This document shows positions 56,103 to 64,000 of a stretch of 64,000 bases of DNA, piece after piece. The DNA is from Streptomyces sp. NRRL S-1022. GTDB taxonomy: Bacteria; Actinomycetota; Actinomycetes; Streptomycetales; Streptomycetaceae. The position numbers and the translations under genes were made by a program. How positions within the stretch are numbered: the stretch's first letter is position 1; each line of letters starts with the position of its first letter. The notes below the pieces were generated by a model, which had not been told where the DNA came from, did no database searches, and was given only the letters and a program-made list of their open reading frames with translations. Where the stretch lies: assembly GCF_000720135.1 (NCBI RefSeq), contig NZ_JOIU01000037.1:37420-101419 (forward strand), in the 5' to 3' direction.

Positions 56103-56792
56103 TCAGCTCGGTCCGGCCTTGTAACCGACACCACGGACGGTCACCACGATCTCCGGCCGCTCCGGGTCCTTCTCGACCTTGGAGCGCAGCCGCTGGACGT
56201 GCACGTTGACGAGCCGCGTGTCGGCCGCGTGCCGGTAGCCCCACACCTGTTCGAGGAGCACCTCGCGGGTGAACACCTGCCACGGCTTGCGCGCGAGCGC
56301 GACCAGCAGGTCGAACTCCAGCGGCGTCAGCGCTATCGACTGCCCGTCCCGCTTCACCGAGTGCCCGGCGACATCGATGACCAGGTCACCGATGGTGAGC
56401 TGCTCCGGTGCCGGCTCCTCCGACCTGCGCAGCCGCGCCCGGATCCGGGCCACCAGCTCCTTCGGCTTGAACGGCTTCACGATGTAGTCGTCGGCGCCCG
56501 ACTCCAGACCCACGACGACGTCGACGGTGTCGCTCTTCGCCGTGAGCATCACGATCGGCACCCCGGACTCCGCCCGGATCAGCCGGCAGACCTCGATGCC
56601 GTCCCGTCCGGGCAGCATCAGGTCCAGCAGCACCAAGTCGGGCTTGCTCTCACGGAAAGCGGCCAGCGCCTTGTCGCCGTCGGCTACGAAAGACGGCTCA
56701 AAACCTTCACCACGCAGCACGATCCCGAGCATCTCGGCCAGTGCTGTGTCGTCGTCGACGACAAGGACTCGTCCCTTCATAAACGACATCAT
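56103..56792 (-). CDS. mtrA: response regulator MtrA
   Basis: 229-residue OmpR/PhoB-type regulator, essential or developmentally central in actinobacteria. The receiver domain carries VVDDD, phospho-acceptor D57 (LVLLDLMLPGRDG), the switch Thr in MLTAKSD and KPF. The winged helix (about 130-225) has LTPLEFDLLVALARKPWQVFTREVLLEQVWGY and the RVVNVHVQRLRSKVE-type recognition helix. The start is placed at ATG 56792 (MMSFMKGRVLVVDDD); ATGs three and twelve bases later are equally possible. First gene of mtrA-mtrB-lpqB, 116 bases downstream of mtnA; its promoter presumably lies in that gap. Confidence 0.96.
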   Translation of the reverse strand: MMSFMKGRVLVVDDDTALAEMLGIVLRGEGFEPSFVADGDKALAAFRESKPDLVLLDLMLPGRDGIEVCRLIRAESGVPIVMLTAKSDTVDVVVGLESGADDYIVKPFKPKELVARIRARLRRSEEPAPEQLTIGDLVIDVAGHSVKRDGQSIALTPLEFDLLVALARKPWQVFTREVLLEQVWGYRHAADTRLVNVHVQRLRSKVEKDPERPEIVVTVRGVGYKAGPS

Positions 56793-56908
56793 CCCATTCT
56801 CATAACAGCGACAGGCGCCCTGGTGAGGCAGGTCACTGGCCGGTGACGATAGTCGTACGAGGCCGTCACTGTCTGCCCCCGTCCGCCGGCGTCCATGTCG
56901 TACCGCTC

Positions 56909-58060
56909 TCAGCGCGGCGTCGGCGGCGCTCCGGCCGAAGACCTGGCACACATCTCCGCGAGGGCCTCGGCCGTCACCGGGGAGACGGCACCCTCCTCGG
57001 TCACGATCGCCGTCACCAGCTCGGGCGGCGTCACGTCGAACGCCGGGTTGTACGCCTGCGTCCCCAGCGGAGCCACCGGGACCCCGCCCCCGGCCCCCGT
57101 CACCGGCACCTGCGGCGCCGCGACCTCCGTCACCTCGAAACCGGGGCGCTGCTCGACCTCGATGGACGCCCCGTCGGGCGTGTCCAGGTCGACGGTCGTC
57201 ACCGGCGCCACCACGATGAACGGCACATGGTGGTACCGGGCGAGCACCGCGAGCGGGTAGCTCCCCACCTTGTTCGCCACCGAGCCGTCGGCGGCGATCC
57301 GGTCCGCCCCGACCAGCACCGCGTCCACCTCACCCGCCGCGAACAGGGAACCCGCCGCGTTGTCCGTGAGCAGCGTGTACGCCATGTCGCTGCGGGCCGC
57401 TTCGTACGCCGTCAGGCGGGCGCCCTGCAGCAGCGGACGCGTCTCGTCCACCCACAGCCGCCGCAGCCGCCCCACCCGGTGCGCCGCCAGGGCCACCGCG
57501 AAGGCCGTGCCCTCCCCGCCCGACACCAGCGATCCGGTGTTGCAGTGGGTCAGGATCCGGTGCCCGCCACCGGGCAGCAGCTCGTCCAGCAGCGTCAGAC
57601 CATGGGCCGCCATCCGGGCACTGGCCTCGGCGTCCTCCTGGTGCAGTGCCCGCGCCGCAGCCAGCGCCGCCACCGCGGCCGCGGTGGGGTCGCCGGTACC
57701 GGCCAGCGCCGCCCGATGCGCGGCCTCGGCCCGGCGCACCCCGACGGACAGATTCACCGCGGTGGGCCTGGCGCCCTCCAGCGCCCGGGCCGCCTCGGCC
57801 ACGTCGAAGCCCCGCGCGGCGGCGAGCGCGACGCCGTACGCCCCCGCGATCCCCAGCAGCGGCGCCCCGCGCACGGCGAGCGAACGGATCGCCTCCACCA
57901 GCGCCGCAGCGTCCGTGCACACCAGCTCGACCTCTTCGGCCGGGAGCCTCGTCTGGTCGAGAAGGACCAGTACGGGACCTTCTGGTGGTTCCTCCCATCG
58001 GATCGCAGGTATCTCGGTCGGCCGCTTGTCCCCGCTGGTTCGCTCCTGCTGATCAGCCAT
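56909..58060 (-). CDS. mtnA: S-methyl-5-thioribose-1-phosphate isomerase
   Basis: 383-residue enzyme of the methionine salvage pathway that converts 5-methylthioribose-1-phosphate to methylthioribulose-1-phosphate. It belongs to the eIF2B-alpha-like fold. The catalytic Cys is C173 in THCNTGSL and the Asp is D253 in VGADRIAADGS, as in characterised MtnA enzymes. RGAPLLGIAGAYG in the N-terminal domain is also conserved. ATG 58060 opens the protein with MADQQERTSGDKRPTEIPAI. No other mtn gene is visible in the window. It is divergent from the MoxR operon's first gene and upstream of mtrA on the same strand. Confidence 0.95.
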   Translation of the reverse strand: MADQQERTSGDKRPTEIPAIRWEEPPEGPVLVLLDQTRLPAEEVELVCTDAAALVEAIRSLAVRGAPLLGIAGAYGVALAAARGFDVAEAARALEGARPTAVNLSVGVRRAEAAHRAALAGTGDPTAAAVAALAAARALHQEDAEASARMAAHGLTLLDELLPGGGHRILTHCNTGSLVSGGEGTAFAVALAAHRVGRLRRLWVDETRPLLQGARLTAYEAARSDMAYTLLTDNAAGSLFAAGEVDAVLVGADRIAADGSVANKVGSYPLAVLARYHHVPFIVVAPVTTVDLDTPDGASIEVEQRPGFEVTEVAAPQVPVTGAGGGVPVAPLGTQAYNPAFDVTPPELVTAIVTEEGAVSPVTAEALAEMCARSSAGAPPTPR

Positions 58061-58200
58061 GCCGTCAGTCTGCCCCGGATCCGGCGGACAATTGAAGGAG
58101 TCCCGCCCCGACGGCGGCCGATCCCCCGGTCACCGGCCCATGGCACGATGGCTGCCAACCTGCCGCCGCGACCGCGGACGGGCATCGAGAAGGAGCTTCG

Positions 58201-59583
58201 ATGACAGACACTCCGGGCTGGGCCTCGCCCGGATCCGCCCCGTCGTCCGAGGGTCGGGAACCCGGTGCGTCCGGCCCCGCCGAGCCCGCCGACCGCCCCG
58301 GCCCAACCGGGCCCGCATCCCAGCCGGGCCCGGACGCGCAGGGCCCAGGCGGAAAGTGGTCGAAGGAGCAGCCGCCACCAGGCCAGTGGGCGGCCCCCAC
58401 CGGTGCCCCCAGCCCCCACCAGGCTCCGCCGCCACCGCCCGGCCCGGGCTGGGGCGGCCAGCAGCCCGGCGGCCCCGGCCCCGGCGGATACGGCGGCGGC
58501 TACGGCGGCCCGCCACCCGGCCCCGGCGGCTACGGCACCCCCGGCGGCTACCCCGCCTGGGGCGGCGGCTGGGGCGGCCCCCCGCCCGCGGCCAAGCCCG
58601 GTGTCATCCCGCTGCGTCCGCTCGGCGTCGGCGAGATCCTCGACGGGGCCGTGTCCACCATGCGCACGTACTGGCGCACGGTCCTCGGCATCGCACTGGC
58701 CGTCGCCGCGGTCACGGACACCTGCCTCGTCCTGGTGCAGGGCTTCCTGCTCAACGACGCCCTCGCCGGCACGCAGCTCGACAGCCGGACCGCCACCCCC
58801 GACGACGTGTACCGCGCCCTGCGCGAGTCCATGCTCGGCACCGGCATCGTCACGGTGATCTCCGCTGCCGCGGTCGTCGTCGCCACCGCCCTGCTCACGA
58901 CCATCACCAGCCGCGCCGTCCTCGGCAAGCCGGTCAGCACCGGCGAGGCCTGGCGGGAGGCCCGCCCGCAGATCCCGAAGCTGGCCGGGCTCCTCCTCCT
59001 GCTCGGCCTGATCACCGTCGGCGTGGTCGTCGCCGGCGCCCTGCCCGGCTTCCTGGTCCTGGCCGCCGGAGGCAGCGACGCCGGCGGAGCCGCACTGTTC
59101 GCCCTCGGCATCCTCGGCGGCGTCGTCGTCGCGGTCTGGCTGGCCATCCGCTACTACCTGGCCGCCCCCGCCCTGATGCTGGAACGCCAGAGCATCACCA
59201 AGTCCATGAGCCGCTCCGCCAAGCTCGTGCGCGGCTCCTGGTGGCGCGTCCTCGGCATCCAGCTGCTCGCCTGGCTCATCGCCAACATCGTCTCGGCGAT
59301 CGTCACCATCCCGTTCGCCCTCGTCGGAGCCGCCGTGAGCGGCGACAGCATGGACAACTTCCTCGGCACCAGCGGGGAACCCGTCGGCTGGGCGTTCCTG
59401 ATCATCCGGGGGATCGGCTCCCTGATCGGCACCACGCTCACCCTTCCGATCAGCGCCGGCGTCACCGTGCTCCTGTACATCGACCTGCGCATCCGCCGCG
59501 AGGCCCTCGACCTCGAACTGGCCCGCGCCGCCGGTGTCCAGGGCTACGGCCCCGGCACCCCCGGCCCCGTCCCCGGGAGCTGA
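58201..59583 (+). CDS. polytopic membrane protein with Gly/Pro-rich head (GDPD membrane-domain-like)
   Basis: 460-residue protein. Residues 1-135 are a disordered, Pro/Gly/Tyr-rich cytoplasmic head (GPGGYGGGYGGPPPGPGG). Six hydrophobic helices follow from about residue 155. The segment IPLRPLGVGEILDGAVSTMRTYWRTVLGIA and the later YYLAAPALMLERQSITKSMSRSAKLVRGSWWRVLGI are shared with membrane proteins annotated as glycerophosphoryl-diester-phosphodiesterase membrane-domain proteins. No catalytic phosphodiesterase domain is present. AAGGAG nine bases before ATG 58201 fixes the start. First gene of the five-gene plus-strand operon leading to MoxR/DUF58. Role unknown. Confidence 0.82.
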   Translation: MTDTPGWASPGSAPSSEGREPGASGPAEPADRPGPTGPASQPGPDAQGPGGKWSKEQPPPGQWAAPTGAPSPHQAPPPPPGPGWGGQQPGGPGPGGYGGGYGGPPPGPGGYGTPGGYPAWGGGWGGPPPAAKPGVIPLRPLGVGEILDGAVSTMRTYWRTVLGIALAVAAVTDTCLVLVQGFLLNDALAGTQLDSRTATPDDVYRALRESMLGTGIVTVISAAAVVVATALLTTITSRAVLGKPVSTGEAWREARPQIPKLAGLLLLLGLITVGVVVAGALPGFLVLAAGGSDAGGAALFALGILGGVVVAVWLAIRYYLAAPALMLERQSITKSMSRSAKLVRGSWWRVLGIQLLAWLIANIVSAIVTIPFALVGAAVSGDSMDNFLGTSGEPVGWAFLIIRGIGSLIGTTLTLPISAGVTVLLYIDLRIRREALDLELARAAGVQGYGPGTPGPVPGS

Positions 59584-59587
59584 TGCG

Positions 59588-60367
59588 GTGAGCCTCACGG
59601 GGGCAGTGCTCACGGCGGCGGGCCCATCGGGCACCGCCGCCCCGCTCGTACGGCAACTGCTGCACGTGTCGGACCAGGCCGTACTGGCCGCCGGCGGCTC
59701 GGGAGACGAGCCCCCGGTGACCATCCCGCGTGATCCCGCCCGCGAGGCGGCCCGGCGCGAGCTGTCCAAACGGATGTACCACGAGAACGACCCCAGCCTG
59801 CTCCAGCGTGCCCTGAACGCGTTCTGGGACTGGGTCGACCGGCTGTTCGGCGCGGCCGCCTCGGCCACCCCCGGCGGCACGGTCGGACTGATCGTCGTCA
59901 TCCTCGTCGCCGTCGCCGTCCTGGCCGCCCTGTGGTGGCGCCTGGGCACCCCCCGCCGCCGCCCCGTCTCCACCGCCGTCCTGTTCGACGAGCGCCCCCG
60001 CAGCGCCGCCGAACACCGCGCGGCCGGCGAGGCGCACGCGGCGCAGGGCCACTGGAACCAGGCCGTCCAGGAGCGCATGCGGGCCCTCGTCCGCTCCCTG
60101 GAGGAACGGGCCCTGCTCGACGTACGCCCCGGCCGCACCGCAGACGAAGCCGCCGCCGAGGCCGGCCGCGTCCTGCCCGCACACACGGACCGGCTGCGGG
60201 CCGCCGCCCGCGAGTTCGACGACGTCACGTACGGCGGACGCAGGGCCGGCGAGCAGTCGTACCACCGGATCGCCGAACTCGACCGCGACCTGGAACGCAC
60301 CAGGCCCACCCTCGCCCACAGCAGCGCCAGCACCGCACACAGCACCCGCCAGGGGGCAGCCGGGTGA
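59588..60367 (+). CDS. DUF4129 membrane protein
   Basis: 259-residue protein with an external N-terminal segment, a helix at about residues 98-117 (TVGLIVVILVAVAVLAALWW) and a cytoplasmic C-terminal DUF4129 domain. The family block HRAAGEAHAAQGHWNQAVQERMRALVRSLEERALLDVRPGRTADEAA is clear. DUF4129 proteins recur beside DUF4350, MoxR and DUF58 genes; they may link protease- or transglutaminase-like activity to the membrane, but no catalytic residues are visible here. The start is GTG 59588, four bases after the upstream stop; an ATG nearby is closed by TGA. Its stop overlaps the next GTG (GTGA). Confidence 0.85.
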   Translation: MSLTGAVLTAAGPSGTAAPLVRQLLHVSDQAVLAAGGSGDEPPVTIPRDPAREAARRELSKRMYHENDPSLLQRALNAFWDWVDRLFGAAASATPGGTVGLIVVILVAVAVLAALWWRLGTPRRRPVSTAVLFDERPRSAAEHRAAGEAHAAQGHWNQAVQERMRALVRSLEERALLDVRPGRTADEAAAEAGRVLPAHTDRLRAAAREFDDVTYGGRRAGEQSYHRIAELDRDLERTRPTLAHSSASTAHSTRQGAAG

Positions 60368-61556
60368 CCACCGAGGCAACCCCGACGACCACCTCCACCG
60401 CGCCGGCCGGACGCCAGGTGTGGACCCGCGCACGCGGCATCGTGCTCGCCGTCGTCCTGCTTCTCGCCGCCGCCGTCGCCATGGCCGCCGTACGCTCCAC
60501 CACCCGGCACGGGGAACTGGATCCGCGCTCCGCCGACCCCTACGGCAGCCGCGCCGTCGCCCGGCTCCTCGCCGAGCGGGGCGTCTCCACCCGCGTGGTC
60601 ACCTCGCTCGGTGCCGCCCGCGCCGCCACCGGCCCGGACACCACCCTGCTGGTCGCCGTACCCGACCGGCTGACCCACCGTCAACAGACCGCGCTGCACG
60701 CGGCCACGGCGGCCTCCGGCGGGCGGACCGTCCTGGTCGCGGCCGGCAGCTGGTCCGTCGAACGGCTCGCCCCCGGGGTCGCCGCGGACCCCGCCACCAG
60801 CGGCGAGGACACGCTGCCCCCGGACTGCGCGCTGTCCGAGGCCCGGCGCGCGGGCACCGCCGACACCGGCGGCCTCCGCTACACCACCACCCACCTCGAC
60901 GCCGTCTCCTGCTACCCCAGCGAACGCCTCGCCACCCTGCTGCGCATCCCCGCGGCCTCCGGAGGCGGCGACACCGTCGTACTCGGCGCGCCCGACATCC
61001 TCTACAACGACCGCCTCGACGAGCAGGGCAACGCCTCGCTCGCCCTCCAACTCCTCGGCTCCCGCCCCCATCTGGTCTGGTACCTCCCCTCGCTGTCCGA
61101 CACCGCCCCCACGGGAAGCGATGAGCGGAAGAACTTCCTCGACCTGCTCCCCTCGGGATGGCTCTGGGCCACCCTGCAGCTCTTCATCGCGGCGGCCCTC
61201 GCCGCCTTCTGGCGGGCCCGCCGCTTCGGCCCGCTCGTGCCCGAGAAACTCCCCGTCGCGATCCGCGCCTCGGAGACCGCCGAAGGCCGCGCCCGCCTCT
61301 ACGGCAAGGCCAACGCCCGGGACCGCGCTGCCGCCGCCCTGCGCGCCGCCACCCGCACCCGCCTCGCCCCGCTCGTGGGCGTCCCCGCCGCCCAGGCGCA
61401 CACGCCCGAGGCCCTGCTCCCCGCCCTGTCCGCCCACCTCTCCGGCGACGGACAGACCCTGCACGCCCTCCTCTTCGGACCGCCGCCCGGCGACGACGCG
61501 GCCCTCATCGCACTCACCGACCAACTCGACGCCCTCGAAAGAGAGGTACGCCGTTC

Positions 61557-61560
<4 letters not shown>
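60364..61560 (+). CDS. DUF4350 membrane protein
   Basis: 398-residue protein with transmembrane helices at about 22-42 (GIVLAVVLLLAAAVAMAAV) and about 264-280 (WLWATLQLFIAAALAAFW). Between them is an external DUF4350 domain starting LDPRSADPYGSRAVARLLAERGVSTRVV, which resembles a glutamine-amidotransferase-like fold without its catalytic Cys. The cytoplasmic C-terminus is alpha-helical. GTG 60364 overlaps the previous stop (GTGA), and the stop overlaps the moxR ATG, so it is tightly coupled. DUF4350 proteins are constant partners of MoxR-DUF58 loci; function unknown. Confidence 0.87.
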
Positions 61561-62548
<988 letters not shown>

Positions 62549-62549
<1 letters not shown>

Positions 62550-63859
62550 TGGCACTCACCGGACGCGCCGCCCTGCTCGCGGCCCTCGGCTCGATCCCCG
62601 TAGGCATCCTGGAACCGGGCTGGACGGGCATCCTCGCGGTCAACGGCCCCCTGGCCCTGGCCTGCGCCTGCGACTACGCACTGGCCGCACCGGTACGCCG
62701 TCTCCTGCTGGACCGCTCCGGCGACACCTCCACCCGCCTCGGCGACACCGCCGATGTCACGCTCACGATCACGAACCCGTCCCGCCGCCCACTGCGGGCC
62801 CAGGTCCGGGACGCCTGGCCTCCGAGCAGCTGGCAGCCCGGCACCGAGGTCGAAGGCTCCCGGCACCGGCTGACAGTGCCCGCGGGCGAGCGCCGGCGCG
62901 TGACGACCCGGCTCCGCCCCACCCGCCGCGGCGACCGGCAGGCCGACCGCGTCACGATCCGCTCCTACGGCCCCCTCGGCCTGTTCTCCCGCCAGGGCGC
63001 CCACAAGGTGCCCTGGACGGTGCGAGTCCTTCCCCCGTTCACCAGTCGCAAGCACCTGCCGTCGAAACTCGCCCGATTGCGGGAACTCGACGGCCGCACC
63101 AGCGTCCTGACCCGTGGCGAGGGCACAGAGTTCGACAGCCTGCGCGAGTACGTCCCCGGAGACGACACCCGCTCGATCGACTGGCGGGCCACCGCCCGGC
63201 AGTCCACCGTCGCCGTCCGTACCTGGCGTCCCGAACGCGACCGGCACATCCTCCTGGTCCTGGACACCGGACGTACCTCCGCCGGCCGTGTGGACGACGC
63301 CCCGCGCCTGGACGCCTCCATGGACGCGGCCCTGCTGCTGGCGGCCCTCGCCTCCCGCGCCGGCGACCGCGTGGCCCTGCTGGCCTACGACCGCCGGGTG
63401 CGTGCCCTGGTCCAGGGCCGCTCGGCAAACGACGTACTGCCTTCCCTGGTCGACGCGATGGCCACGCTGGAACCGGAACTCGTCGAGACCGACGCCCGTG
63501 GCCTCACCGCCACCGCGCTGCGAACCGCGCCCCGCCGATCCCTGATCGTGCTCCTCACGACGCTGGACGCAGCACCGGTCGAAGAGGGGCTGCTGCCCGT
63601 ACTCCCCCAGCTCACCCAACGCCACACTGTTCTGGTCGCCTCGGTAGCCGACCCGCGTATTGCCCGCATGGCGCAGGCGAGGGGAAACGCGGAGGCGGTG
63701 TACGAGGCCGCGTCTGCGGCTCAGGCCCAGAGCGAGCGTCGGCGCACGGCGGAACAGCTTCGTCGTCATGGAGTGACGGTGGTGGACGCGACTCCGGAGG
63801 ATTTGGCGCCGGCGCTGGCGGACGCATATCTGGCTCTGAAAGCGGCGGGTCGTCTCTGA
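62549..63859 (+). CDS. DUF58 protein
   Basis: 436-residue protein. Two N-terminal hydrophobic helices (about 8-45) anchor it. A beta-sandwich-like segment follows (about 65-150), and then the DUF58 block EGTEFDSLREYVPGDDTRSIDWRATARQ (about 195-222). The C-terminal half is vWA-like, with the metal-site-like DTGRTSAG in ILLVLDTGRTSAG replacing a canonical DxSxS. It is the expected partner of the MoxR ATPase encoded immediately upstream (TGATG overlap). Last gene of the operon; a UUCG hairpin follows, then the oppositely transcribed rRNA operon. Confidence 0.9.
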
Positions 63860-63875
63860 GCGGGATGTCTGCCGT

Positions 63876-63891
63876 CGTCCCTTCGGGGACG
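63876..63891 (+). terminator. MoxR/DUF58 operon terminator
   Basis: 6-bp stem CGTCCC/GGGACG with a TTCG tetraloop, 16 bases after the stop, followed by CAAAAGG. A small but stable hairpin. Confidence 0.6.
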
Positions 63892-63912
63892 CAAAAGGCC
63901 TCTAAACGCAGA

Positions 63913-63940
63913 AAACCCCCGCACCGAAGTGCGGGGGTTT
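63913..63940 (-). terminator. rRNA operon terminator
   Basis: Perfect 12-bp stem (63913-63924 with 63929-63940), CGAA loop, 10 bases beyond the 5S 3' end. On the minus strand it is followed by TTTTCTG, a good intrinsic terminator; it may also act on the plus strand. Confidence 0.9.
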
Positions 63941-63950
63941 CCTCAAAAAT

Positions 63951-64000
63951 TGTTCGGCGGTGTCCTACTCTCCCACAGGGTCCCCCCTGCAGTACCATCG
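63951..64000 (-). rRNA. rrf: 5S ribosomal RNA, 3' part, cut by window edge
   Basis: The minus-strand sequence ends with GAGAGTAGGACACCGCCGAA and contains GATGGTACTGCAGGGGGGAC, the 3' half of an actinobacterial 5S rRNA. About 50 of roughly 120 bases are inside the window. The rest of the rRNA operon lies to the right. Confidence 0.95.

Overview
The window is about 73% G+C or higher, with strong third-position GC bias, many GTG/TTG starts, translationally coupled genes and actinomycete-specific families (MtrAB-LpqB, the large NAD-glutamate dehydrogenase, Ohr/OhrR, LAXTG sortase substrates, SecA next to an Rv3235-family gene). It is chromosomal Streptomyces DNA. The gene order matches what I remember of the prfB-pkaA/pkaB to mtrAB region of S. 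coelicolor; I could not check this by search.

Layout. 0-6 kb: a small zinc-ribbon membrane protein, a sortase-anchored Gly-Thr-Thr repeat surface protein, release factor 2 (prfB) and two membrane Ser/Thr kinases (pkaB, pkaA), all but the first on the minus strand. 6.3-9.8 kb: a divergent FHA plus FtsK-like ATPase protein. 10-13.7 kb: a sugar-type ABC importer without its own ATPase. 13.8-35.5 kb: a wall-glycopolymer (teichoic-acid-like) island. It holds four bifunctional GT2/TagF-type polymerase paralogues, two GT2 proteins with C-terminal beta domains, three polytopic GT-C-like membrane proteins, galE, a TetR regulator and a TagG-TagH exporter, and is interrupted by the ohr-ohrR peroxide-response pair. 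35.6-44 kb: the 1647-residue NAD-glutamate dehydrogenase, a DJ-1/PfpI protein, a HAD hydrolase, a DUF6912-type protein and an Rv3235-family protein. 44-52 kb: secA, a GNAT acetyltransferase, an AlkX/YcaQ-type crosslink glycosylase, a NarL-type response regulator, long-form hpf and a ComF protein. 52-58 kb: mtrA-mtrB-lpqB and mtnA on the minus strand. 58.2-63.9 kb: a five-gene MoxR/DUF58 operon on the plus strand. It meets the 3' end of an rRNA operon (partial 5S rRNA, minus strand) at the right edge.

How the genes work together. The island probably builds, decorates and exports an anionic wall polymer: GT2/TagF enzymes make or extend it, GalE supplies UDP-galactose-type sugar, GT2 and GT-C proteins decorate it and TagGH exports it. 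Two features stand out. The TagH ATPase gene carries an internal deletion (d = 2 mod 3, near 29541) that removes the ABC signature and Walker B and shifts the frame. The four TagF-like paralogues have decayed in complementary ways: one keeps GT2 but has lost TagF motifs, another keeps TagF motifs but has lost the GT2 acidic motif. Elsewhere, PkaA carries three exact AADPT(A/Q)VLP repeats (pThr-x-x-Leu geometry) next to a divergent FHA-domain gene, which suggests a kinase-reader circuit. Two perfect TTGTCCACA DnaA boxes lie just upstream of the comF-like gene.

No CRISPR array, insertion sequence, prophage or tRNA gene was recognised.
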